From: Pseudarthrobacter sp. SSS035 | Lineage (GTDB): Bacteria > Actinomycetota > Actinomycetes > Actinomycetales > Micrococcaceae | Assembly (NCBI RefSeq): GCF_023273875.1 | Contig: NZ_CP096882.1 | Location: 682,001-746,000, forward strand | Direction: 5' to 3' | Length of the DNA stretch: 64,000 nt | In this document: positions 1-12,916 of the stretch, one piece after another | Layout of the letters: every line of letters starts with the position of its first letter | How positions within the stretch are numbered: position 1 is the stretch's first letter | Translations under genes and position numbers: made by a program | The notes under the pieces: generated by a model | The model's database searches: none | What the model saw: the letters and a program-made list of their open reading frames with translations, nothing else | Told to the model about the DNA's origin: nothing

Positions 1-1
1 G

Positions 2-418
2 ACGGAGCTCCAGGCCCAGGCGAACGCCACTGCCGCGGCGGCCGCGGCCGGAGCCACGAAGGTCACCGGCGAGGCCGAAGCCGCTGCCACCAGGGCCCGC
101 GGTGAAGCCGCGGCCTCCGCCATCAAGGCCAAGGCGCTGGCCGAGGCAGACGGCATCAAGGCGCGCGCCGAAGCACTCGGGACCAACCAGGACGCCGTCA
201 TTTCGCAGCAGCTGGCCGAAAACATGCCGGCCATCATCGCCGCAGCGGCCGAGCCTTTCTCCCACGTGGGCCAGATGACCGTGCTGAACGGCGGCGAGGG
301 CGTCAACAAGATGCTGGGCGGCATCCTGGCCCAGGTGGGCGACTACCTTCCTGCCTTGTCTTCGGCACTGAAGAACAGCCGGGAAGGCAAGCGCCCCGCG
401 AAAGCCCCCGATGCATAA
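2..418 (+). CDS. Flotillin/SPFH-type membrane scaffold protein, C-terminal part
   Basis: The reading frame enters from the left edge, so only the last ~138 codons are seen. It is an Ala/Glu/Lys-rich helical stretch (repeated AEA, ARGEA and KAKALAEADG patterns) followed by QQLAENMPAIIAAAAEPFSHVG and a short hydrophilic tail. This is the typical C-terminal coiled coil and end of flotillin-like proteins, which organise membrane microdomains. The SPFH domain itself lies outside the window. The stop overlaps the start of the next small gene, which fits the common flotillin plus NfeD-like OB-fold pairing. Family assignment is by recognition of the tail only. Confidence 0.75.
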   Translation, partial: TELQAQANATAAAAAAGATKVTGEAEAAATRARGEAAASAIKAKALAEADGIKARAEALGTNQDAVISQQLAENMPAIIAAAAEPFSHVGQMTVLNGGEGVNKMLGGILAQVGDYLPALSSALKNSREGKRPAKAPDA

Positions 419-659
419 GAACGTTGACCGGAGCCTTACCGGCAAGATCGGCCGCGTGACCGGGCGCATTGGCCCCGGCACCCTCGGCGAGGTCATGCTG
501 CCCTATCTGGGCGGCACCAACGCGTTCCATGCCCACCCCTTCGACAAGACGAGCGTCTTTGCAGTCGGTGACGAGGTGCTGGTCATCTATTTCGAGCCGC
601 CGCAAACGGTCTATGTGGACGAACTCCCGGACGTGCTGCGGCACGGCGAAGGCGGCTGA
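411..659 (+). CDS. Small OB-fold (NfeD-like) partner of flotillin
   Basis: This 82-residue protein starts at an ATG inside the flotillin-like gene, 8 nt before that gene's stop ends, implying translational coupling. The pattern GKIGRVTGRIGPGTLGEV, then AVGDEVLVIYFEPPQTVYVDEL, resembles the small beta-barrel (OB) fold of NfeD C-terminal domains: a glycine-rich start, an AVGDEVLV strand and a final hydrophobic strand. No membrane segment is present, so it is the short cytoplasmic form. The fold is inferred from pattern and gene context; a specific function is not known. Confidence 0.6.
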   Translation: MHKNVDRSLTGKIGRVTGRIGPGTLGEVMLPYLGGTNAFHAHPFDKTSVFAVGDEVLVIYFEPPQTVYVDELPDVLRHGEGG

Positions 660-746
660 CCCCACCGCTGATCTGTTAACCCAACCTTTCCCTCTACTCA
701 ACCCGGGTGACCCCGCCCCGACAGGCGCCGCGCCCACCGTGGAGGG

Positions 747-1952
747 GTGAGGATCGCAATTGTTGCCGAGTCATTCCTGCCGCTGATGAACGGAGTGACC
801 CACTCCATCCTGAGGGTGCTTGAACACCTGGAGGACCAGGGCCACGACGTCCTGGTCATCGCCCCTTCCACCTATGCCGTCTCCGAGTTCGTGGGACCGG
901 CCGAGATGGTTCACGGCGCGACGGTGCACCGGGTTCCCGCAGTTCCGCTGGCTGGCTACACCAACGTGCGAGTGGCGATGGGCGGTGTGTACCGGGTCAA
1001 GCGAATCCTTGCCGACTACGCACCCGACGTTGTCCACCTCGCCTCGCCGTTTATCCTCGGGTGGCGGGCAGTGCAGGCCGCGCATCAGTTGGGGATCCCC
1101 ACCATAGCCATCTACCAGACCGAGGTTCCCAGCTACGCCGCACGCTATGGTGTGCCGTTCCTGGAGAACTGGGCGTGGAACCGGGTGGAGAACATCCACC
1201 TGCTGGCCACCCGGACCCTGGTGCCGTCCACCTTCGCGCTGAACCAGTTGCGCGGCCGCGGGATTCCGCGGGTGGGCATGTGGCGGCGCGGTGTGGATAC
1301 CGCGCGGTTTTCGCCGGAAAAGCGCGACGCCGGGTGGCGGGCAACGGTTGCCCCCGGCGGTGAGCGCATCATCGGCTACGTCGGCCGGCTGGCCATCGAA
1401 AAGCAGGTGGAGGACCTCGCCGCGCTCGCCAAGGTCCCGAATACCAAGCTGGTGATTGTGGGCGACGGACCCCAAAAGTCCGCCCTGCAGGAAGCCCTGC
1501 CGGACGCCGTGTTCACCGGGTTCCTCGGCGGTGAGGAGCTGGCGAAGGCGGTGGCGTCCTTCGACCTTTTTGTCCATCCCGGCGAGTTCGAGACGTTCTG
1601 CCAGACCATCCAGGAGGCCATGGCATCGGGGGTGCCGGTGGTGGCCACAGGCCGCGGCGGGCCCCTGGACCTGGTGGAAAACTCCCGTACAGGCTGGCTG
1701 TACCAGCCCGGCGACCTGGCCGGTTTCCGCGCCCGGGTGATGGACCTGATGGGCGACGACGCCAAGCGCCGCGCGTTCGCCAGGACAGCGCACGCCTCGG
1801 TCCAGGCGCGGACGTGGCCGGTGCTCAGCGCCGAACTGGTGCGTCAGTACCAATCAGTAATCGCCGGAGAACCGTTGGCTGAAACCGTCGAAACCAAGAG
1901 CCGCCGCCCGGTGGTTGAGCCTGCCCAAACCAAAAGTGGAGCGTCCCTGTGA
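747..1952 (+). CDS. GT4-family glycosyltransferase (MgtA/PimB-like mannosyltransferase)
   Basis: A 401-residue GT-B glycosyltransferase. The N-terminus MRIAIVAESFLPLMNGVT and the donor-side EX7E motif (E282...E290 in GEFETFCQTIQEAMASG) are typical of GDP-mannose-dependent alpha-mannosyltransferases of the GT4 family, which act at the inner face of the membrane on glycolipids or lipoglycans. The start is a GTG with a GGAGG placed only one or two bases upstream, which is unusually close; an upstream GTG at 739 is closed by a stop at once. The last ~15 codons (RPVVEPAQTKS) contain a diverged copy of the intergenic repeat. The stop overlaps the next gene by 4 nt. Acceptor substrate unknown. Confidence 0.85.
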   Translation: MRIAIVAESFLPLMNGVTHSILRVLEHLEDQGHDVLVIAPSTYAVSEFVGPAEMVHGATVHRVPAVPLAGYTNVRVAMGGVYRVKRILADYAPDVVHLASPFILGWRAVQAAHQLGIPTIAIYQTEVPSYAARYGVPFLENWAWNRVENIHLLATRTLVPSTFALNQLRGRGIPRVGMWRRGVDTARFSPEKRDAGWRATVAPGGERIIGYVGRLAIEKQVEDLAALAKVPNTKLVIVGDGPQKSALQEALPDAVFTGFLGGEELAKAVASFDLFVHPGEFETFCQTIQEAMASGVPVVATGRGGPLDLVENSRTGWLYQPGDLAGFRARVMDLMGDDAKRRAFARTAHASVQARTWPVLSAELVRQYQSVIAGEPLAETVETKSRRPVVEPAQTKSGASL

Positions 1953-3361
1953 AAATATCGGTGATCGGCTGCGGCTACCTCGGCGCCGTGCACGCCGCCA
2001 CGCTCGCGTCCATGGGCCACACCGTGGTGGGCATCGACGTGGACGCCACCAAAGTGGACCAGCTGGGCCGCGGCCAGGCCCCCTTCTTCGAACCCGGCCT
2101 GGACGAACTGCTCCGCGACGGACGCAGCACCGGCCGCCTCACGTTCTCCACCGACGTCGCCGCTGCCGCCGGCGCCCAGGTCCACTTCCTGTGCGTCGGG
2201 ACGCCGCAGTCCAAAACGTCCGACGGCGCCGACCTCACCTTCCTCGTTTCCGCCACCGAGGCGCTGCTCCCGCACCTGGCGAGGGGCGCCGTCGTCGTCG
2301 GTAAATCAACGGTGCCCGTGGGCACGGTGGACATGCTCCAGGGCGTCCTCGCGGGGCGGCCGGACGTGCAGCTGGGCTGGAACCCCGAGTTCCTGCGGCA
2401 GGGCACAGCAGTGAAGGACTCGCTGGTGCCGGACCGGCTGGTCTACGGTGTGGCGGGCGGACGCGCCGCGGCCTTCAACCCCAAGACCGGGGCGCCGCGT
2501 GCCGTGACGGCTGCCCTGGATGCCGTTTATGAGCCGCTGCTGAACGCCGGCATTCCGCGCCTGGTGTGCAACTTCGCCACGGCTGAACTGATCAAGTCGG
2601 CCGCCAACGCGTTCCTGGCCACCAAGGTCAGCTTCATCAACGCCATCTCCGAACTGTGCGACGCGTCCGGCGCGGACGTGGCCGAACTCAGCGAGGCCAT
2701 GGGCATGGACCCGAGGATCGGGAACCGCTACATGCATGCCGGGCTGGGCTTCGGCGGCGGGTGCCTGCCCAAGGACATCCGCAGCCTCCGCAGCCAGGCC
2801 GCCGCGCTGGGCGTGGACCCTGTGACCGACTGGATGGGCGTGGTGGACGCCATCAACGTCCGCCAGCGGACCCGGACGGTGTCCCTGGCCGGGGAACTGT
2901 GCGGCGGCGCGCTCTCCGGACGCGCCATCACCATCCTCGGAGCCTCCTTCAAACCGGAGACCGATGACATCCGCGACTCCCCCGCCCTGGACGTGGCGGC
3001 CCGGCTGGCGGCGGCCGGCGCGCACGTGACGGTGACCGATCCGAAAGCCGTAAACCACGCGTGGCTGCGGTATCCGCAGCTGCGGTTCGAAGCCTCCGCA
3101 ACGCGGGCCTTGGAGGGTGCCGAACTGGTGCTCCTCCTTACTGAGTGGGACGAATACCGGCGCCTGAGCCCTGCCGCTGCGGGCGCTTTGGTGCGGCGGC
3201 GGGTGATCCTGGACGCCAGGAACGTCCTGGATGCTGCTTCCTGGCAGGCGGAGGGCTGGGTGGTCCGCGGGCTGGGGACCAACGCCGGAGCCGCTGTCAG
3301 CGTCGTTTCCGGGGCCGGGCAAGTTTCCGGGGCCGGGCTGACGGGAATGCGTAACTCTTAG
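1949..3361 (+). CDS. ugd: UDP-glucose 6-dehydrogenase
   Basis: A 470-residue enzyme that oxidises UDP-glucose to UDP-glucuronate with two NAD+. It shows the Rossmann start VIGCGYLGAVHAA (residues 4-16), the central ELIKSAANAFLATKVSFINAI helix, and the catalytic cysteine (C272) in GFGGGCLPKD, followed by the C-terminal UDP-binding domain with GASFKPETDDIRDSP. It overlaps the upstream glycosyltransferase by 4 nt (GTGA), so the two are co-translated. Together they suggest synthesis of a sugar-acid-containing envelope polymer or glycolipid. Length is usual, with a Gly/Ser-rich tail of ~20 residues. Confidence 0.92.
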   Translation: MKISVIGCGYLGAVHAATLASMGHTVVGIDVDATKVDQLGRGQAPFFEPGLDELLRDGRSTGRLTFSTDVAAAAGAQVHFLCVGTPQSKTSDGADLTFLVSATEALLPHLARGAVVVGKSTVPVGTVDMLQGVLAGRPDVQLGWNPEFLRQGTAVKDSLVPDRLVYGVAGGRAAAFNPKTGAPRAVTAALDAVYEPLLNAGIPRLVCNFATAELIKSAANAFLATKVSFINAISELCDASGADVAELSEAMGMDPRIGNRYMHAGLGFGGGCLPKDIRSLRSQAAALGVDPVTDWMGVVDAINVRQRTRTVSLAGELCGGALSGRAITILGASFKPETDDIRDSPALDVAARLAAAGAHVTVTDPKAVNHAWLRYPQLRFEASATRALEGAELVLLLTEWDEYRRLSPAAAGALVRRRVILDARNVLDAASWQAEGWVVRGLGTNAGAAVSVVSGAGQVSGAGLTGMRNS

Positions 3362-3492
3362 CCCGTTTCCACCGCCGCGGACCAAGCGAAGCGCGAATTC
3401 CGTCCTCCAATTCCAAACGCCGCACAAAAGTCACGCGTTTTCGTACCGCGATCACAACCTGCACTTTATGATGTGCGTGGGGGTGGTGACGC

Positions 3493-5634
3493 ATGGGGGG
3501 TTCCAGGCGGCAGGGCAAGGATGTGGGCGCGTCGAATTTCGGTGCGCTTCTTGATGCCAGTCCGGATGCGCTTCTGGCGGTCAACGCGGACGGCACCATC
3601 AAAATGGCCAACACGGCAGCAAGCAAGCTGTTCGGCTACACTCGCGCTGAGCTGATCGGCAGCGACCACTGGCTGCTCCTGTCGGAGGGGTTCCGGAACG
3701 AAACGCGGCTGCTTCAGGAGCACCTGCAGGCGCAGCCCGATGAACCGCTGCCGCCGCGTGAGGTATACGGACTGCACCGGGACGGCACGGAGTTCTCCGC
3801 CGAGGTGGCAGGCTCACTGCTGGACGACGGCGGCTCGCAGGTCTTGCTGGTTTCGGTCCGGAGCACGGAACACCGGAAGGGAGCTGACGCTGACCTTCTC
3901 GAGGCCATGTCACTGCTGACGGCCACCCTCGAATCCACTGCGGACGGCATCCTTGTGATCAGCTCGGACGGCAGTGTGGCCGGGTTCAACGACCAGTTCC
4001 TGAAGATGTGGGGCATCCCGCCGGAACTCCTGGACGGTGACACCGAAGTGCCCGTCATGCGGCTGATCATCTCCCAGGTTGCCAACCCGGAGGCCTTCAT
4101 GGCAAGGATCGCCGAAGTTGTGGCGAACCCGGCGGCAGAAAGCCACGACGTGCTGGACTTCAAGGATGGCAGGACCTTTGAAAGGTACTCGCGGCCCCAA
4201 CGGGTTGGTGAGAGGATCGCGGGCCGGGTGTGGAGCTTCCGGGATGTCACTCCGCGCAGGCAGGCGCAGGAGCAGGCCGAGCAGGCCCTGACTGATTTGG
4301 CCGCGCAGGCGGAACTGCTGAGAGCACTTGCGTTCCAGGACCCGCTGACCGGGCTGGCCAACCGGGCGGTGTTCAACCAGGCCCTCGCTGCGGCGCTCAA
4401 AAAACCACGCCTGAAGACAGTGGACGTCCTGCTCATCGACCTGGACAATTTCAAGGAAGTCAACGACATCCTCGGCCACCAGGCCGGCGATGACATGCTG
4501 CTGGAGGTGGCACGCCGGCTCCGCGGCTGCGTCCCCACCGCGGATGTGGTGGCCCGGCTCGGGGGCGACGAGTTTGTGGTGCTGCTGACGGCCTGCCCCG
4601 ACGCCGATGCCATTGCCAAATGCATCGTCCGCTGCCTGCATGTGCCCGTGACCATCAACGGCACGGCGCTGCGGCCGAGCCTCAGCCTGGGACTCGCCTC
4701 CATCGGTAAGGAGGCGATCGTCGCTTCCGAGTTGCTCCGTGAGGCGGACATCGCAATGTACGCGGCCAAGGCTGCGGGCAAGAATCGTTTCCTGCGCTTC
4801 CATCCGGACATGATGACTGCGCTGGTGCAGCGGACGGAGATGGAAGCGGGATTGCAGTTCGCGGTCACCCGCGGTGAGATCTCGGTGGCCTTCCAGCCGA
4901 TTGTCTCCCCGCGGATCGGGCAAACAGTCCAGTTCGAAGCCCTGGCGCGGTGGGACCACGCCGGCGAGCGCATCCCGCCATCGGTCTTTATCCCGATGGC
5001 GGAGCGCAGCGCCCTGATCGGCGAGATCGGCAACGAAGTGATGCGGCTCAGCCTGGTGCAGCTGGCGCCTTGGCTGCGCGAGGACCTGACGCGGTCGCTC
5101 GCGGTCAACGTGTCCGGCGTGCAGCTGCAGGAACCGGCGTTTGCCGACGGCATTCTCCGCCTGGCCGCTGCCTGTGGCGTGGGCGCGTACCAGCTGGTCC
5201 TGGAGGTCACGGAAAGCGTGTTTTTCGACCCGGACTGCGGCCTGATCCGGCAGCTCAGGAGCCTGCGCGAGGCCGGCGTCCGGGTGGCGCTGGATGACTT
5301 CGGCACGGGCTATTCGTCGCTGGGCCGGCTGCAGGACCTGCCGGTGGACACCGTCAAGATCGACCGGACGTTTGTGTCCATGGTCCGGACGGGACAGGAA
5401 CGCCTGCCCATCCTGAGCTCTATGATCAACATGGCCCACAGCCTGGGCCTGACCGTCACCGCCGAAGGCGTCGAAACCGCCGAGCAGGCAGACTACCTGA
5501 CCGCGCTGGATTGCGATTCGCTGCAGGGGTACCTGTTCTCGCTGCCTGAGACCGGGCAGCAGCTGGGGCTGGCCTGCCGGCAGGCGGAAGACGCCCTGGC
5601 AGCGCTGGCGGGCAGGCGGCCTACAACCGCCTGA
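3493..5634 (+). CDS. PAS-PAS-GGDEF-EAL cyclic-di-GMP enzyme
   Basis: A 713-residue cytosolic protein with two PAS domains (about 10-125 and 140-265), a GGDEF domain with intact GGDEF at 357-361, and an EAL domain with EAL at 482-484 (FEALARW), plus DDFGTGYSS, VDTVKIDRTFV and TAEGVE, the usual EAL catalytic and metal-site blocks. Both halves therefore look able to work, one making c-di-GMP and the other cleaving it; which dominates cannot be told. No membrane segment is seen. It stands alone between ugd and the MBL-rhodanese gene. The GTG/ATG choice near 3493 is uncertain by a few codons (MGGSRRQGKDVG). Confidence 0.9.
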   Translation: MGGSRRQGKDVGASNFGALLDASPDALLAVNADGTIKMANTAASKLFGYTRAELIGSDHWLLLSEGFRNETRLLQEHLQAQPDEPLPPREVYGLHRDGTEFSAEVAGSLLDDGGSQVLLVSVRSTEHRKGADADLLEAMSLLTATLESTADGILVISSDGSVAGFNDQFLKMWGIPPELLDGDTEVPVMRLIISQVANPEAFMARIAEVVANPAAESHDVLDFKDGRTFERYSRPQRVGERIAGRVWSFRDVTPRRQAQEQAEQALTDLAAQAELLRALAFQDPLTGLANRAVFNQALAAALKKPRLKTVDVLLIDLDNFKEVNDILGHQAGDDMLLEVARRLRGCVPTADVVARLGGDEFVVLLTACPDADAIAKCIVRCLHVPVTINGTALRPSLSLGLASIGKEAIVASELLREADIAMYAAKAAGKNRFLRFHPDMMTALVQRTEMEAGLQFAVTRGEISVAFQPIVSPRIGQTVQFEALARWDHAGERIPPSVFIPMAERSALIGEIGNEVMRLSLVQLAPWLREDLTRSLAVNVSGVQLQEPAFADGILRLAAACGVGAYQLVLEVTESVFFDPDCGLIRQLRSLREAGVRVALDDFGTGYSSLGRLQDLPVDTVKIDRTFVSMVRTGQERLPILSSMINMAHSLGLTVTAEGVETAEQADYLTALDCDSLQGYLFSLPETGQQLGLACRQAEDALAALAGRRPTTA

Positions 5635-5664
5635 CCGGCGCCAACAACGGGCTGCGCGAGGACA

Positions 5665-6999
5665 ATGGGTTCTATGGACGTCGTTGTCATCGAAACGCGG
5701 CCGCTCGGGGACCGCAGCTACCTGGTCCACGACGGCGAGGTGGCCCTGGTCATCGATCCGCAGCGGGACACGGACCGGGTGGACGCCGCGGCCGCGGAAG
5801 CCGACGTCCGGATCACCCACGTTGCCGAAACCCACCTGCACAACGACTACCTCACCGGCGGGCTCATCCTCGCCCGCGCTCACGGTGCCGAGTATTTCGT
5901 CAGCGCAAACGACGACGTCGGGTTCGAACACACGCCAATGGCCGACGGCGGCACGGTCCAGGTGGGCCGGCTCACCGTGAAGGCCGTGGCCACGCCCGGC
6001 CACACCCACCACCATCTCAGCTACGTGGTCAGCGACGGCGAGCAGCAGGCCGTGTTCTCGGGCGGCAGCCTGCTCTACGGGTCGGTGGGCCGGACTGATC
6101 TGGTCAGTGACGAGGACACCGAGGACCTCACCCGCGCGCAGTACTCCTCGGTCCGCCGCCTGGCCGCCGAGGCCCAGCCGGATGCAGCCCTGTACCCCAC
6201 GCATGGGTTCGGCTCGTTCTGTTCGTCCGGGCCGGCGTCGAGCGTCCGATCGTCCACCGTCGCCGAACAGCAGAAATCCAACCACGCGTTTACGGACGCC
6301 GATGAGGACCACTTTGTGCGGGAGCTCATCAGCAACCTGACGGCCTACCCGTCCTACTATGCGCACATGGCGCCGGCGAACCGGCAGGGTCCGGGGCCGG
6401 CGGACCTCACTGTGCCGGAATCCGTGGATCCGGAGGAGCTCAGCCGCCGGCTCGCAGACGGCGAATGGGTGGTGGATCTGCGCCACCGGGTGGCCTTCGC
6501 CAGCAGGCACCTGCTGGGCTCGGTGAGTTTCGAGTATGGCCGTGGCTCCAGCTTCACCGCCTACCTGGGCTGGGTCCTGCCGTGGAACCAGAAAATGACG
6601 CTGGTGGGATCAGAAGAGGACATCGAAAAAGCCATCCGGGACCTGTCCCGCATCGGCATCGACTCCCCGGATGCCGCCCTCGGAACGGACCCGTCGGCAC
6701 TCGCGCCGGGCACCGCCGTCGTGCATTATCCTCGTGTGGACTGGGCCGACATGCTGCATGGGCGGACCGCCGGGGACGTGGTGCTCGATGTCCGCCGGAC
6801 GGATGAGTACGACGCCGGCCACCTCGCCGGGGCAGTGAACATCCCGCTGCATGAGCTGCTGGGGCGGATGGCCGAGATTCCCGCGGGAACGGTGTGGGTG
6901 CACTGTGCCACGGGATACCGTTCCGGGGTGGCGGCGAGCCTGCTGCAACGCGCGGGCCGGCAGGTGGTTCATGTGGACGGGAAGTACGGTCCTTCTTGA
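5665..6999 (+). CDS. MBL-fold hydrolase with two rhodanese domains (persulfide dioxygenase-like)
   Basis: A 444-residue protein. The N-terminal metallo-beta-lactamase domain carries THVAETHLHNDY (the THxHxD variant of persulfide dioxygenases), GHTHHHLSY and FSGGSLLYGSVGRTDL. It is followed by two rhodanese-like domains: the first (about 255-340) lacks a clear active cysteine; the second ends with VHCATGYRSG, a standard CxxxxR active-site loop. The family oxidises glutathione- or protein-persulfides and moves sulfane sulfur. ATG 5665 has GAGGA at a normal distance; a second in-frame ATG is three codons later. Substrate inferred. Confidence 0.85.
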   Translation: MGSMDVVVIETRPLGDRSYLVHDGEVALVIDPQRDTDRVDAAAAEADVRITHVAETHLHNDYLTGGLILARAHGAEYFVSANDDVGFEHTPMADGGTVQVGRLTVKAVATPGHTHHHLSYVVSDGEQQAVFSGGSLLYGSVGRTDLVSDEDTEDLTRAQYSSVRRLAAEAQPDAALYPTHGFGSFCSSGPASSVRSSTVAEQQKSNHAFTDADEDHFVRELISNLTAYPSYYAHMAPANRQGPGPADLTVPESVDPEELSRRLADGEWVVDLRHRVAFASRHLLGSVSFEYGRGSSFTAYLGWVLPWNQKMTLVGSEEDIEKAIRDLSRIGIDSPDAALGTDPSALAPGTAVVHYPRVDWADMLHGRTAGDVVLDVRRTDEYDAGHLAGAVNIPLHELLGRMAEIPAGTVWVHCATGYRSGVAASLLQRAGRQVVHVDGKYGPS

Positions 7000-7100
7000 G
7001 TTGTGAGGGATATCATAGGGATGCGTCTTCGCCCAGGTCTCGGGCGGGCCCGGGTCTCAGCTTTTACGGGTGACGGGCGCACCTATGGGGAGGAATCCGC

Positions 7101-10633
<3,533 letters not shown>

Positions 10634-10637
<4 letters not shown>

Positions 10638-11542
10638 AAGTCCTGGTGGCGGATGACGATCCGGGCTCGCTCCTGGTGGCCCGCGCCGCCGTCGAACTCT
10701 ACGGGCATGACTGCCTGACGGCGGCGGACGGTGACGAGGCGTGGGCGCTCTACCTGGAACACCAGCCCGATGTTGTGGTCACGGACTGGATGATGCCGGG
10801 GATGGACGGGCTGGCGCTGTGCCGGGCCATCCGGGCGCGCGGGGCGGACCTGTACACGTACATCGTGCTGCTCACGTCGCAGGGCTCGCGGGACGATGTG
10901 CTCGCCGGGCTCGCGGCCGGGGCGGACGACTACGTCACCAAGCCGCTGGACCCGTTTGTCCTGCATGCGCGGCTGCTGGTGGCGCTGCGGGTGACCACGT
11001 TGCACGCGGACCTGGCGCACTACCGGAAGGTGCTCTCGCAGCAGGCGCGGACCGATCCGCTCACCGGCTTGCACAACCGGCTCAAGCTCTCCGAGGACCT
11101 TGAGCAGCTGCATGCGCGCAGCCAGCGGTACACGGAGGGGTATTGCGTGGCCATGTGCGATGTGGACAACTTCAAGAGTTACAACGACATCTACGGGCAC
11201 CAGGCGGGCGATCTCGCGCTGCGGGCCGTGGCGGAGGCGCTGGTGGGCTCGGCGCGCAAGAGCGACGGCGTGTACCGGTACGGCGGCGAGGAATTCCTGC
11301 TGGTCCTGCCGAACCAGTCCCAGCTGAGCGCCAAGGCATTTATGGAGCGGGCGCTGAATACCGTGCGCGGGCTGCAGATTGTCCACTCCGGGGATCCGCT
11401 GGGGCAGTTGACGCTGAGCGCCGGGATTTCCGCCTTCACTTCCGAGCACCGTGCCGACGCCGACACCCTCCTGGGTGAAGCTGATGCCGCCCTCTACGCC
11501 GCGAAGGCGGCCGGCCGGAACCGAGTGGAGCTGGCGCTGTAG
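10634..11542 (+). CDS. Response regulator with GGDEF output (PleD-like diguanylate cyclase)
   Basis: A 302-residue protein: receiver domain with the phospho-acceptor D51 in VVTDWMMPGMDG and the TKPLDP lysine, then a GGDEF domain with the active GGEEF variant at 217-221 (YRYGGEEFLLVLP). Phosphorylation by the overlapping hybrid kinase would control c-di-GMP synthesis. The GTG start lies inside the kinase stop (GTGA overlap), so the two are translationally coupled. No EAL domain and no membrane segment. Confidence 0.92.
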
Positions 11543-11572
11543 CGTTTAGCCTTAGCCTGTATCGGCCGGTGG

Positions 11573-12115
11573 CTACGCGGCTTTTTTGCGCTGCTTGGTC
11601 TGACCCGGCTGCTTCTTCGCGGTCTGCTGCTGAGCAGGCTGCTGCTGCACCGGATAGCGCTTGACGGGCTGCTGCTGAGTTACCGGGCGGTGCTGTGCGG
11701 GGTGTTTCAGTGCGGACTGCTTTGGGGCTTCGGGCTCGGCGGGCTGTGCCGGGGCCTGAGCCTGCGTTGTGGGCTCCTGAACCTGCTCGTCCGCTGGTTC
11801 TGCGTCCTGCAGCGTTTCTTCCTGCGCGGCCTCGTACTCGGCGGTCCCGTCCCGTTCCAGCTCAACCAACGCGTACATGCGGCTGCGGCGCCAGCGGCGG
11901 ACCAGGTCCACACCGGCCAGGATGCCTGCCAGCGGCGTCAGGACAGCTGCGGCATAGACGAACAGCATCCACGTCAGGGTGGCCATCGGGGGCTGGTTGT
12001 TGTTCAGCAGGGAGAGCCCGCCGAACATGGCGATGATCCAGAAAAGCAACACCGCCGTCAGCACCGCGGCCGCGGGGAAGTACTGGTTGCGTACGATCTT
12101 CTTCAGGGATTCCAT
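11573..12115 (-). CDS. Two-helix membrane protein with a Gln/Pro-rich tail
   Basis: A 180-residue protein I do not recognise. Two hydrophobic segments (about 14-36 and 45-70) are followed by RRWRRSRMYALVELERDGTAEYE and then a low-complexity tail rich in Q, P, A and K, including repeats such as QQQPVKRYPVQQQPAQQQ. The reading frame has normal third-position GC and a plausible ribosome site upstream (AGGAGGAAAATGC on the minus strand). It converges with the response regulator gene. Both termini are probably cytoplasmic. Function unknown. Confidence 0.65.
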   Translation of the reverse strand: MESLKKIVRNQYFPAAAVLTAVLLFWIIAMFGGLSLLNNNQPPMATLTWMLFVYAAAVLTPLAGILAGVDLVRRWRRSRMYALVELERDGTAEYEAAQEETLQDAEPADEQVQEPTTQAQAPAQPAEPEAPKQSALKHPAQHRPVTQQQPVKRYPVQQQPAQQQTAKKQPGQTKQRKKAA

Positions 12116-12254
12116 GCATTTTCCTCCTGCCTGGCCGGGGTGCGGTGAGAGGCCGCATGAACACCAGTATGCGGCTGCAGGCCCCCGGATTCGCGCAACA
12201 CGCAGGCGGTGGTGACGAACCTAACTACGGCCCGGTCGAGAGCGGTGATCGGGC

Positions 12255-12295
12255 CCGTCGAGATCCAGGTTTCGACGGGCTCAACCACCGGTCGG
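12255..12295 (-). repeat. Intergenic repeat A copy (with hairpin half)
   Basis: Read on the minus strand this is CCGGTGGTTGAGCCCGTCG followed by AAACCTGGATCTCGACGGGC. GAGCCCGTCGA can pair with TCGACGGGC, giving a stem-loop. A nearly matching extended copy lies at 31584-31631. It sits between two non-overlapping genes and could act as a terminator. Confidence 0.7.
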
Positions 12296-12360
12296 GGCTT
12301 CCCTGCTGAGGGCGCAGCCAATAGCGTGGATGCCAACCGCCCCTGACCTTGGAGGACCTC

Positions 12361-12912
12361 ATGCGCAAAGTTACGTCCGGCCTGTTCCACTCCGTTGACG
12401 GCGTGGTCTCAGACCCGTTCCTCTGGCAATTCGACAGCTTCGACGACGACCTCGGCAAGGCCCTTACCCGCATGATGGAAAGCGTGGACACCGTGCTGCT
12501 TGGCCGGGTGAGCTACCAGGAATGGGCTGGGTACTGGCCCACAGCGTCCGTGGACGAGGACTTCGCCGGCTTCATCAACCCGGTGGAGAAGTTCGTGGCC
12601 TCCCGGACGCTGACGGAACCGCTTGAGTGGCAGAACTCCCACCTGATCGAGGGACCGCTGGAGGACTTCGTGGCCGGCCTGAAGGAGCGCGACGGTGGCG
12701 AGATCGCCGTCACTGGCAGCATTTCCGTGGTGCGGCAATTGCTGTTCGCCGGGCTGCTGGATGAGCTGACCCTGATCACCCACCCCGTGGTGGCCGGCAG
12801 CGGCAGGAAGCTGTTCCAGGACGGCGACCCCGTGACGCGGCTCGGCCTGAAGGATCAGTACCGGACCACGAAGGGCAACGTCGTCAGCACCTACGGGCTG
12901 TTGGGCGAATAA
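12361..12912 (+). CDS. Dihydrofolate-reductase-like (RibD C-terminal domain) protein
   Basis: A 183-residue protein starting MRKVTSGLFHSVDGVV, with LLGRVSYQEWAGYWP, KFVASRTLTEPLEWQNS and GEIAVTGSISVVRQLLFAGLLDELTLITHPVVAGSGRKLF. These are hallmark blocks of the RibD_C/DHFR-like reductase family seen widely in actinobacteria, where the substrate is usually unknown. I chose ATG 12361 rather than the TTG at 12349 because GGAGG at 12351-12355 is correctly spaced for it. It stands alone, with a repeat A copy upstream. Confidence 0.85.
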   Translation: MRKVTSGLFHSVDGVVSDPFLWQFDSFDDDLGKALTRMMESVDTVLLGRVSYQEWAGYWPTASVDEDFAGFINPVEKFVASRTLTEPLEWQNSHLIEGPLEDFVAGLKERDGGEIAVTGSISVVRQLLFAGLLDELTLITHPVVAGSGRKLFQDGDPVTRLGLKDQYRTTKGNVVSTYGLLGE

Positions 12913-12916
12913 CGCT

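Noticed and set aside
3910..6510. An 866-codon minus-strand frame across the GGDEF-EAL and MBL-rhodanese genes
   Set aside because: Spans two well-supported plus-strand genes and has no recognisable motif; an artefact of GC-rich codon use.
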